Assembly: GCA_012515725.1 (NCBI GenBank)
Contig: JAAYXU010000145.1
Span: forward strand, 1-6,187
DNA length: 6,187 bases
Direction of reading: 5' to 3'
From: Clostridiales bacterium
GTDB taxonomy: Bacteria; Bacillota; Clostridia; Christensenellales; UMGS416
Below are positions 1-6,115 of this stretch, piece by piece. The notes under the pieces were generated by a model, which was not told the origin of the DNA, made no database searches, and was given only the letters and a program-made list of their open reading frames with translations. Position 1 is the first letter of the stretch. Every line of letters begins with the position of its first letter. Made by a program: the position numbers and the translations under genes.

Positions 1-3
1 GAA

Positions 4-531
4 CTAATATAAATGGTGTTCCACGGCATCCTTTTTCGTTTCATGAACCGTGCCGTGAGGATGCTGAGGCGGCGCGTAGATGGAATACAGCTTGAGCGGC
101 ATGGGACCAGTATTGATTAGGTTGTGCCATATCCCGGCGGGTATCACGATCGCGTAGCCGCCGCCGACCCTTTGACGGAAATGGAGATTGTCCACGCTGT
201 TTCCCATCATAACAAGACCCTGCCCTTCTTCCACGCGCAGGAATTGATCGACGTCCGGATGCATTTCGAGGCCAATGTCGTCCCCTGCGCGTATGCTCAT
301 TAGTGTAAGCTGCAAATGCTCTCCCGTCCACAGCGCGGTACGGAAGTTCTCGTTCTGTCTTGCAGCCTGCGCGATATTGACGGCGAACGGATCCGGGCCG
401 TAATCGATGAGCCTGATATACTGCCCGCAGTCCGGGTAATACGGCGCGGCCGCACGGCAGGGGTAGCCGCACGGACAGTGGCAGATCGGCGGCATATACA
501 TGGAATACGCGCTGGGAAAGGTGTATTGCAT
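4..531 (-). CDS. Small single-domain cupin protein with Cys/Tyr/Pro-rich N-terminus
   Basis: This encodes 175 residues with one cupin barrel from about residue 68 to 155. Cupin motif 1 runs from G83 to G110 and contains HPDVDQF, with H91 as the only histidine. D93 and Q96 stand where the textbook motif has His and Glu. Motif 2 is PAGIWHNLIN at 131-140, with H136. From memory, a clostridial cupin group carries this same HPxVDQF pattern and the YSIYAPPxHPxGTVHET tail, so the substitutions look family-typical, not damage. The substrate and reaction are unknown; metal-binding sugar isomerase-like or sensor roles are both possible. The N-terminal 36 residues are rich in Tyr, Pro and Cys (C17, C19, C21, C25, C35) and are not part of the fold. 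There is no signal peptide or membrane segment. The ATG at 529-531 follows a strong AGGAGGG eight bases upstream. The gene diverges from topB; its downstream neighbour lies outside the window. Confidence 0.9.
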   Translation of the reverse strand: MQYTFPSAYSMYMPPICHCPCGYPCRAAAPYYPDCGQYIRLIDYGPDPFAVNIAQAARQNENFRTALWTGEHLQLTLMSIRAGDDIGLEMHPDVDQFLRVEEGQGLVMMGNSVDNLHFRQRVGGGYAIVIPAGIWHNLINTGPMPLKLYSIYAPPQHPHGTVHETKKDAVEHHLY

Positions 532-539
532 AGTCTTTG

Positions 540-546
540 CCCTCCT
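540..546 (-). promoter_or_regulatory. Ribosome binding site of the cupin gene
   Basis: The minus strand reads AGGAGGG here, with eight bases before the ATG at 531. It is close to the ideal anti-16S complement and fixes the start codon. Confidence 0.85.
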
Positions 547-560
547 ATCGCTGGCATCTT

Positions 561-566
561 ATTGTA
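561..566 (-). promoter_or_regulatory. Possible -10 box for the cupin gene
   Basis: The minus strand reads TACAAT, five of six bases matching the sigma-A -10 consensus. A start near 554 would give a leader of about 23 bases carrying the AGGAGGG site. No good -35 box sits 16-18 bases upstream (TCACCT or ATCACC are poor), and there is no TGn extension, so the call is tentative. An activator or another sigma factor could be involved. Confidence 0.35.
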
Positions 567-728
567 CGCTTGCGGCGTGGAAAAGGTGATTTCGAGTACG
601 GGAGATGCAGCGAAGTTGCGGGCTGTTTCTCAACTTTTTGCTCTGTTTGACGCTCTCTTCCATGCCTCAATCCATTTCTTGTTGGCAGGTCAACGTCATA
701 TGCGGAAATTCAAGGGGCACTATATCCG

Positions 729-756
729 TTGACCGGATACGCCGTTATGCTATAAT
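729..756 (+). promoter_or_regulatory. Strong sigma-A promoter for topB and probably the two genes after it
   Basis: A -35 box TTGACC (729-734), a 16-base spacer and a perfect -10 box TATAAT (751-756) are present. A TG one base before the -10 (748-749) makes it an extended -10. Transcription would start near 762-763, giving a leader of about 47 bases before the topB ATG. This is one of the clearest regulatory elements in the window. Confidence 0.85.
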
Positions 757-798
757 AGGACAATATCAAAGACAATTGGCTGTAACTTACAACGAGCC

Positions 799-804
799 GG
801 AGGG
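799..804 (+). promoter_or_regulatory. Ribosome binding site of topB
   Basis: GGAGGG lies five bases before the ATG at 810. It supports this start, as does the family-typical N-terminus MGKTLVVAEKPSVGR. Confidence 0.85.
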
Positions 805-809
805 ACGGA

Positions 810-3134
810 ATGGGAAAAACACTGGTTGTGGCGGAAAAGCCGTCGGTAGGGCGCGATATCGCGCGCGTGCTGGGCGCATCCACGCGGGGCAACGGCTGCA
901 TTATCGGAGACGAGTATGTCGTGACATGGGCGATCGGACATCTCATATCGCTGTGCAATCCCGAGGAACTCGACGAGAAATATAAAAAATGGAGCTTTGA
1001 CACGTTGCCGATACTGCCTGGCGAGATGAATAAGAAGATCATATATAGGACCCGCTTCCAGTACGGCATTGTGAAGAACTGGATGAACAGCGATGAGATT
1101 GAACGCATCGTGTGCGCGACCGACGCCGGACGCGAGGGCGAGCTCATATTCCGGCTCATATACGAGCATACCGGCTGCTCGAAGCCCTTCGACCGACTGT
1201 GGATCTCTTCGATGACCGACTACGCAATTCGTCAGGGATTCGAGTCGCTCAAACCCGGCAGCCAGTACGATAATCTCTACGAGTCGGCGCGGTGCCGCGC
1301 CGAAGCCGACTGGCTGGTGGGCATGAACGGAAGCCGTGGCTATACGCTCACATACAATACTCTCTTATCCGTGGGGCGCGTCCAGTCGCCGACGCTGGCC
1401 ATACTGGTCGAGCGGGAGCTGGAGCGGCGCAACTTCAAGCCTGAGAAGTATTATGTGCTGACAGCCGATTTCGGCGGGTACACGGGGCGCTGGTTCGACG
1501 AGAGTGTCCGGGAAAATCCATACCGTATCCCCCCCGCGCGCCGCGATGAGTTCGAGAGTCTGGCGGCCACACTGCCCGGTAAAAGCGCTGTCGTCGAGCG
1601 GATTGAGGTCACCCAGCAGACCAACAAGCCTCCGCTCCTCTACGACCTGACTCAGCTACAGCGCGACGCGAACCGGAAGTTTGGCTGGCCCGCGTCCAAG
1701 ACGCTTAAAATCGCGCAGACGCTCTACGAGCAGGCCAAGGTAATCACCTACCCGCGTACCGACAGCAAGTACCTTTCGTCTGATATGAAGAAATCGCTGC
1801 CCGACCGGCTTGAGAAGCTTAACCAGGGCAAGTGGAAGAAGTTTGCCGCGCTGGCTCTTAAGTCCGAGCGGGAGCTTTTTCCCCGGGTTATAAACAACAA
1901 GGGCGTATCCGACCACCACGCGATCATACCCACGGGCAGCGCGGCCGCGGTAGAGAAGCTCGAGGGCAACGAACTCAGGCTCTTTGACCTTATAGCGCGC
2001 CGGTTTATCGCGGTCTTTCTCGAAGATCAGATCATCGAGAGAACCGAGATACTGACCCGGTGCGAGGGACACGCGTTCCTGACGCGGGGCCGCCGGGTCA
2101 CGCACCCCGGTTGGTCAGCGGTGTACGGCAAGAACGGCAGCGATAAGCGCTTCGAGGAAGAGCCCGACAACGCCGAGCAGGACGACCTGCCCCAGGTTGT
2201 CCAGGCAGAGAGCCGCACCGCGGTGTCGGCGGAACTGGCCGAGAAGGAAACAACGCCGCCCCCGCCGTATACTGAGGCGTCACTGCTGGCCGCGATGGAG
2301 CACGCCGGTCGGCGCATCGACGACGAGGAGCTGGCCGCGCAGATGCGCGACAGCGGTCTGGGAACTCCGGCGACGCGCGCCGCGATCATAGACCGCCTGA
2401 TACAGGTGCAGTACATCCGCCGCGTGAGACGCACGCTAGTACCCACCGAGAAGGGCATGACGCTGGTGGCGGTGCTTCCCGAAGCGCTGCGCAGTCCGAT
2501 CATGACCGGCCAGTGGGAGAAAGCGTTGGGCGACATCGGGCGGGGCGAAGGAGATTCTGAGCAGTTCATGCAGGGCATCCGCCGCCTGGCTACGGATATC
2601 GTGGACGAGAGCAGAACGCGCAGGCAGGGTATCGAGTTCCCCGAATCGGTGCGCAGGCAGGGCCCGGCCCCCGGAGAGCGCGAGACGCTGGGCGCGTGCC
2701 CGATCTGCGAGGATGGCGAGATAAAGGAAAACTCCAAGGCGTTTTACTGCACGAACTGGCGGCGTACCCGGTGCACGTTCACGCTCTGGAAGAACGCATT
2801 CACTAAGGACGACGGCGGCGGGCCCGAGGTGACGCCCGATATAGTGCGTGTACTGCTCGAGAGAAAAACGCTGGTCGGCAAGACCGGGACCCTTTCGCTG
2901 ATGGGCGACGCGCCCTGGGTTCAGTGGGAACCCGCCGACGGCAGCCCGGTGCGCTACGGCGACGGCTCTCGCGCCGGAGACGAGTCCCAGGACAAAGCGG
3001 GCGGCGCGAAAAAGTCTGCGACCCGCAGGAAAACCGTAGCCAGGAAAAAGACGACGAGCGGAAAAAAGAGCGGGAAAACCAGTACGGCAAAGAAGAAGGC
3101 GACAAAGACAACGAAGGCGACAGCGGAGGAATAG
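810..3134 (+). CDS. topB: DNA topoisomerase III (type IA), with lysine-rich C-terminal tail
   Basis: This 774-residue type IA topoisomerase cuts one DNA strand through a 5' phosphotyrosine and passes another strand, unlinking replication and recombination intermediates without ATP. The toprim domain (about 1-135) has the catalytic E9 in VAEKPS and the acidic motif ATDAGREGE at 103-111; D105 is present, with Gly at the second position of the DxD pair as in other Firmicute TopB proteins. The active-site tyrosine is Y314 in TYPRTDS, and R316 follows it. The central type IA domain runs to about 600. A Cys4 ribbon (C630, C633, C647, C655) with the CTNW and FTLWK signature of the topoisomerase C-terminal repeat follows. 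Residues 727-771 form a basic, histone H1-like Lys/Ala/Thr/Ser tail that makes the protein longer than usual. The DAGREGE form and Cys4 ribbon separate it from TopA. The gene has its own promoter and leads a possible three-gene operon. Confidence 0.96.
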   Translation: MGKTLVVAEKPSVGRDIARVLGASTRGNGCIIGDEYVVTWAIGHLISLCNPEELDEKYKKWSFDTLPILPGEMNKKIIYRTRFQYGIVKNWMNSDEIERIVCATDAGREGELIFRLIYEHTGCSKPFDRLWISSMTDYAIRQGFESLKPGSQYDNLYESARCRAEADWLVGMNGSRGYTLTYNTLLSVGRVQSPTLAILVERELERRNFKPEKYYVLTADFGGYTGRWFDESVRENPYRIPPARRDEFESLAATLPGKSAVVERIEVTQQTNKPPLLYDLTQLQRDANRKFGWPASKTLKIAQTLYEQAKVITYPRTDSKYLSSDMKKSLPDRLEKLNQGKWKKFAALALKSERELFPRVINNKGVSDHHAIIPTGSAAAVEKLEGNELRLFDLIARRFIAVFLEDQIIERTEILTRCEGHAFLTRGRRVTHPGWSAVYGKNGSDKRFEEEPDNAEQDDLPQVVQAESRTAVSAELAEKETTPPPPYTEASLLAAMEHAGRRIDDEELAAQMRDSGLGTPATRAAIIDRLIQVQYIRRVRRTLVPTEKGMTLVAVLPEALRSPIMTGQWEKALGDIGRGEGDSEQFMQGIRRLATDIVDESRTRRQGIEFPESVRRQGPAPGERETLGACPICEDGEIKENSKAFYCTNWRRTRCTFTLWKNAFTKDDGGGPEVTPDIVRVLLERKTLVGKTGTLSLMGDAPWVQWEPADGSPVRYGDGSRAGDESQDKAGGAKKSATRRKTVARKKTTSGKKSGKTSTAKKKATKTTKATAEE
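3062..3068 (+). promoter_or_regulatory. Candidate -1 frameshift slippery heptamer in the topB tail
   Basis: The bases A AAA AAG lie in the topB reading frame exactly as the X XXY YYZ slippery motif requires (codons GGA AAA AAG at residues 751-753), the same heptamer used in E. coli dnaX. The -1 frame after it has no stop until 3625 and runs into the J-domain gene. No convincing downstream stem 5-9 bases away is visible, and a weak AGGA lies about 16 bases upstream. Chance occurrence in a lysine-rich tail is quite possible. Confidence 0.3.
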
Positions 3135-3154
3135 ATAGCGACGCCCCGGAGCAG

Positions 3155-3169
3155 CGGGCGATCTGCCCG
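3155..3169 (+). other. Small GC hairpin before the J-domain gene
   Basis: CGGGC and GCCCG form a 5-base-pair stem around the loop GATCT, between the topB stop (3134) and the ribosome binding site of the next gene (3175). No T-run follows, so it is not an intrinsic terminator. It could modestly affect translation or stabilise mRNA; it may be chance. Confidence 0.35.
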
Positions 3170-3174
3170 GGAAA

Positions 3175-3179
3175 GGGAG
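3175..3179 (+). promoter_or_regulatory. Ribosome binding site of the J-domain gene
   Basis: GGGAG, inside a longer purine run, lies five bases before the ATG at 3185. It decides the start: the frame is open much further upstream, but only over the topB tail. Confidence 0.7.
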
Positions 3180-3184
3180 AGGCG

Positions 3185-3625
3185 ATGAACGACACCGCAC
3201 TCAGGCGTCGACTGCGGCGCATGAAGCGGGACGAGAGTCGGCTGAGGTTTGACGATCCGGCCAGGCCCGCGGGGGAATCGGTATGGAGGCGGTACTTTGG
3301 CGATCCCTCTCCCCGGTATGGCCGCGACCTGCTGCTCAGTATGGACGAGGGCGCGTTCTATTTAGTGGAGCGGGATTTCTACGCCGAGGTGCTGACGCTG
3401 TATATGCGGGAGCGAGGTTTTCTCGCGTCCGCGCCCGGCGATCCGTCCGCGCTTAATGCGCTGGGGCTGCCGCCCGATGCCGACGCCGAGGAGACAAGAA
3501 AGCGTTTCCGGCAGCTCGCGCACCGGTTTCATCCCGACCACGGCGGCGACGCCGATACGTTCCGGGAGATACTGGATGCCTACCGGAAACTGTCCGACCG
3601 CGACGCGACCGGACGCCGCCCGTAA
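3185..3625 (+). CDS. Small J-domain (DnaJ-like) protein, J domain at the C-terminus
   Basis: This encodes 146 residues. The C-terminal part (about 88-138) is a J domain: helix I around NALGLPP, basic helix II (TRKRFRQLAHRF), the essential HPD loop at 116-118, then helix III ending in DAYRKLSD. J domains stimulate the ATPase of DnaK-type Hsp70 and target it to clients. There is no Gly/Phe region, zinc-finger domain or client-binding barrel, so this is a class III J protein. The first 85 residues begin with a very basic helix and contain WRRYFGDPSPRYG and a Tyr/Phe-rich stretch; I do not recognise this domain. No membrane segment or signal peptide is visible. The gene begins 50 bases after topB with its own ribosome binding site, and is probably co-transcribed with it. 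The client may be TopB or a DNA-bound complex, but that is inferred only from position. Confidence 0.85.
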   Translation: MNDTALRRRLRRMKRDESRLRFDDPARPAGESVWRRYFGDPSPRYGRDLLLSMDEGAFYLVERDFYAEVLTLYMRERGFLASAPGDPSALNALGLPPDADAEETRKRFRQLAHRFHPDHGGDADTFREILDAYRKLSDRDATGRRP

Positions 3626-3664
3626 ACCGGACCGTATACTCGAGCACAAAATAATAAAATAAGC

Positions 3665-3670
3665 GGGGGA
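3665..3670 (+). promoter_or_regulatory. Ribosome binding site supporting a TTG start
   Basis: GGGGGA lies eight bases before the TTG at 3679. No ATG or GTG in frame lies nearby that would keep the HAD DxDGT motif, so this site decides the start. Confidence 0.6.
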
Positions 3671-3678
3671 CAATCCTA

Positions 3679-4311
3679 TTGTACAAAAATTTACTGTGGG
3701 ACTTTGACGGAACACTCTTCGACAGCTATCCAAATATGACCGAATCGATCCGACTCGCGCTCCTTAAGCAGGGCGTAGATGAATCCGCCGCGTCGTTACT
3801 CTTCATGATAAAGCGCTCGGTTGCGCAATGTATATCGCACTATAGCCGGAAGTTCTCACTGGACGGACGGGAGCTGTACGCCAGCTATCGCTTTAATGAG
3901 GAAAACAGCGACTGGAGCGCCGTGATGCCGTATCCGGGAGCCGAGACCGTATGCCGCTGCGCAGTCGAAAGCGGAGGCCGAAACTTCCTCTATACTCACC
4001 GCGGAAGAAAATCCTACGAATACATGGATCTGCACGGGCTTAAAAAATACTTTACGGGCGGCGTGACCAGAGACGACCCGTTCCCCATGAAGCCCGCGCC
4101 TGACGCTATAAACTACCTCGTCGAGCGGTACGGGATGCGCCGGTCCGAAACCGTGATGATCGGAGACCGTGACATCGACATACTCGCGGCTCACGCCGCC
4201 GGAGTCGCCGGATGCCTGTTTGATCCGGACGGCTTTTATCCGGACACCGCCGCGGAGTTTCACACGCGCTCCATGGAGGAGATCGCCGCCGCGCTGCTCG
4301 GACCGCGCTAG
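3679..4311 (+). CDS. HAD-superfamily phosphatase (subfamily IA, phosphoglycolate phosphatase-like)
   Basis: This 210-residue protein carries all four HAD motifs. The nucleophile and acid are D8 and D10 in DFDGTLFD, motif II is T106 in LYTHRG, motif III is K138 in KPAPDAINYL, and motif IV is GDRDID at 162-167, which binds Mg. A helical C1 cap lies between about 15 and 85. Such enzymes remove phosphate from small metabolites through an aspartyl-phosphate; the substrate cannot be read from sequence. It resembles the Gram-positive HAD-IA proteins often annotated gph, and that name is not safe here. Translation starts at TTG, the only start that keeps the motif I strand intact. The gene is 53 bases after the J-domain gene with an AT-rich gap and no terminator, so it may belong to the topB operon. 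Its stop codon overlaps that of the convergent exporter gene. Confidence 0.9.
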   Translation: MYKNLLWDFDGTLFDSYPNMTESIRLALLKQGVDESAASLLFMIKRSVAQCISHYSRKFSLDGRELYASYRFNEENSDWSAVMPYPGAETVCRCAVESGGRNFLYTHRGRKSYEYMDLHGLKKYFTGGVTRDDPFPMKPAPDAINYLVERYGMRRSETVMIGDRDIDILAAHAAGVAGCLFDPDGFYPDTAAEFHTRSMEEIAAALLGPR

Positions 4312-4327
4312 AGCAGCGCTCCGGCGG
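4286..4327. terminator. GC-rich dyad over the convergent gene ends (possible bidirectional terminator)
   Basis: GCGCTGCTC (4291-4299) pairs perfectly with GAGCAGCGC (4311-4319) around an 11-base loop. After a 3-base bulge (4320-4322), CCGCC (4286-4290) pairs with GGCGG (4323-4327). The hairpin would form in RNA from either strand. It surrounds both stop codons and lies partly in both coding ends. No T-run follows on either strand, so it is not a classical intrinsic terminator. It may pause polymerase, aid Rho or protect 3' ends. Confidence 0.5.
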
Positions 4328-6053
4328 AGCTCTGCGCCCGGCACAGGCGACTGTACAGCCCGCCCATACCCAATAGATCCTCGTGCGATCCCTGCTCGGC
4401 GATTCGGCCATCCCGCAGCACGATGATCTGATCGGCTTCCCGTATCGTGGACAGCCGGTGCGCGATGACGACCGCGGTCTTGTTCCGCTTGAGCCGCCCG
4501 ATCGCCTCCTGTATGATCTGCTCTGTCTGGGTATCCACCGCCGAGGTCGCCTCGTCCAGTATCAGTATCGGAGCGTCCTTTAGCACCGCGCGGGCGATCG
4601 ATATGCGCTGCTTCTGCCCGCCCGACAGCTTGACGCCCCGCTCCCCTACATGCGTATCATATCCGCGCTCCAGCGCCATTATGAACTCATGCGCCCCAGC
4701 CGCAGTGGCCGCGCGGATCACTTCCTTGTCCGAAGCGCCCGGACAGCCGTAGAGTATGTTCTCCTTCACGGTTCCGTTAAAAAGGAACACATCCTGCGAA
4801 ACCAGACTGATCTGACGGCGCAGACTAGCGAGCGTATAGCGCCCGACCCTCTCCCCGTCCAGCCGTATTTCGCCCTGTGTGGCCTCGTAGAATCGCGGTA
4901 TGAGGTTCGCGATTGTGGTTTTCCCTACGCCCGTCACGCCGACGATCGCCAGGGTTTGTCCCGGCTGTATAGTAAAGGACACATCCTCAAGCACCGGAAT
5001 CGAATCGACGTAGCGAAAGCTGACATTGCGAAACTCGATGAGTCCGCGGGCGCGGACAAGCTCCCGCGCGCCCGGCTCCTCCATGACCTCCGGAGGCTCG
5101 CGCAGCAGCTCGAACACCCTGTCGGCGCTGGCTATCGCGTGCTGAAGCCCTTCGTTGATCTGGCCCAGCGCCATAATGGGCTGATAGAAAAGACTCAGAT
5201 ACATGAGGAACGCGACCAGATCCTCGAGCGGGAGCTCTCCTCCCAGCGCCAGCCGACCGCCAAAGAATATGACGATCACGGTTCCGATACCGGCAACGAA
5301 CTCTATGCCCGGATGAAACGCGTTGCTGAGCCGCAGCGCGCGAAGTATTGCCCGCGTGTGTCCGGCTATGGTGCGGCCCGCACGGGCCGTCTCGTACTCC
5401 TCCTGCGTGAACGCCTTTATCTCCTTGACGCCAGTGAAATTGTCCTGAAGCACCGCGCTCACCTCTCCGACCCGCTCCTGCGCGCGTCGGAACAGCGGAC
5501 GGGATATAGAGCTGAACCGGACGACCATGACCGCGAGCAGAGGCATCGGTATCATCGTGTAGAGCGCCAGTGTCGCGTTCATCGCGATGAGCATCGACAT
5601 GATGCCCACAAATGTGAGCGCGTTGACGACCAGCGTCGGTATCGCGTGCGCCAGCAGCTGCTCGAAGTTCCGGGTGTCGTCGATGACACGCGACATGAGA
5701 TCTCCGGTCTGCTTGTCCTGAAAATACCGCAGAGGCAGCTTCTGTACATGGTCATACAGGTGCTTGCGTATGTCCTCGAGCATATTCCAGGCCGCGTAGT
5801 GGGAGATATAATCGGTGCCGAACCGCGAAAAGGCCCGCATCACATAGATAAGCACCACCGCCCCGGCCAGCGGCGTTACCCGATTGATCGTATCTTGACC
5901 GCCTACCCCGTCGGTGATGAGCTGTATGAGGCTCCGCACCGCCCATGGCCCGGCCATATTCATGCCGGTAGCGACTACCATGCACAGCGTCGCAAGCACG
6001 ATCCACATTTTGTAGGGCTTCATAAATATCCAAAGCGCTCTGAACTGTCTCAA
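4308..6053 (-). CDS. ABC exporter half-transporter (type IV fold, MsbA/LmrA-like)
   Basis: Read from TTG at 6053, this gives 581 residues, the usual size of a half-size exporter. Six membrane helices lie near residues 15-39, 59-83, 137-159, 160-180, 246-266 and 276-299. The ATPase domain (about 338-572) has A-loop Y348, Walker A GVTGVGKTT at 372-380, Q-loop Q420, signature LSGGQ at 476-480, Walker B ILILDE with D500 and catalytic E501, D-loop SAVD at 504-507 and switch H532. Walker A has Thr where Ser is common, a conservative change. All catalytic residues are present, so a homodimer with two working sites is plausible; a partner could lie beyond the right edge. Substrate could be a drug, lipid or peptide. 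In-frame starts at 6131 (GTG) and 6086 (ATG) are rejected: the former has no ribosome binding site and the latter lies in the -10 box. The ATG at 6023 has only a weak site. Confidence 0.93.
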   Translation of the reverse strand: MRQFRALWIFMKPYKMWIVLATLCMVVATGMNMAGPWAVRSLIQLITDGVGGQDTINRVTPLAGAVVLIYVMRAFSRFGTDYISHYAAWNMLEDIRKHLYDHVQKLPLRYFQDKQTGDLMSRVIDDTRNFEQLLAHAIPTLVVNALTFVGIMSMLIAMNATLALYTMIPMPLLAVMVVRFSSISRPLFRRAQERVGEVSAVLQDNFTGVKEIKAFTQEEYETARAGRTIAGHTRAILRALRLSNAFHPGIEFVAGIGTVIVIFFGGRLALGGELPLEDLVAFLMYLSLFYQPIMALGQINEGLQHAIASADRVFELLREPPEVMEEPGARELVRARGLIEFRNVSFRYVDSIPVLEDVSFTIQPGQTLAIVGVTGVGKTTIANLIPRFYEATQGEIRLDGERVGRYTLASLRRQISLVSQDVFLFNGTVKENILYGCPGASDKEVIRAATAAGAHEFIMALERGYDTHVGERGVKLSGGQKQRISIARAVLKDAPILILDEATSAVDTQTEQIIQEAIGRLKRNKTAVVIAHRLSTIREADQIIVLRDGRIAEQGSHEDLLGMGGLYSRLCRAQSSAGALL

Positions 6054-6060
6054 ATCCGAA

Positions 6061-6066
6061 TCCCCC
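6061..6066 (-). promoter_or_regulatory. Ribosome binding site supporting the exporter's TTG start
   Basis: The minus strand reads GGGGGA, seven bases before the TTG at 6053. It resembles the GGGGGA that precedes the TTG of the phosphatase gene. It lies just downstream of the predicted transcription start, so it would be within the mRNA. Confidence 0.65.
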
Positions 6067-6084
6067 GCGTTTTGATGCCCGTCC

Positions 6085-6115
6085 ATTATACCATACCGGC
6101 CCGAAGGTGGGTCAA
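6085..6115 (-). promoter_or_regulatory. Sigma-A promoter with extended -10 for the ABC exporter gene
   Basis: On the minus strand, TTGACC (6115-6110) is followed after 19 bases by a perfect TATAAT (6090-6085), preceded by TGG, an extended -10. The spacer is long, but an extended -10 box tolerates a poor -35 placement. Transcription would start near 6078, leaving a leader of about 24 bases before the TTG at 6053. The -10 box overlaps an in-frame ATG, which therefore cannot be the start for this transcript. Confidence 0.75.

Noticed and set aside
613..639. Stem AAGTTG/CAACTT followed by a short T-run, like a terminator
   Set aside because: The stem is only six base pairs with a 12-base loop, and no rightward gene upstream needs terminating there.
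3008..3050. Two further A5G runs (G AAA AAG at 3008-3014 and 3044-3050) as frameshift sites
   Set aside because: The first base is G, so they do not fit the canonical X XXY YYZ heptamer as well as the site at 3062.
2924..3184. An 87-codon N-terminal extension of the J-domain gene in the frame over the topB tail
   Set aside because: It overlaps the topB 3' end, has biased basic/acidic composition typical of an out-of-frame reading of lysine codons, and a good ribosome binding site precedes the ATG at 3185. It matters only for the frameshift hypothesis.
2436..3222. Long minus-strand open frames opposite the 3' part of topB
   Set aside because: They have no ribosome binding site or recognisable domain, and lie opposite a gene with complete family motifs.
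3635..3640. TATACT as a -10 box for a separate phosphatase promoter
   Set aside because: No -35-like sequence lies 16-18 bases upstream, and there is no TGn extension.
4106..4426. Open frames on both strands across the phosphatase-exporter junction
   Set aside because: They are shadows of the two real genes, composed of Arg/Pro/Ala-rich low-information sequence typical of antisense frames in GC-rich DNA.
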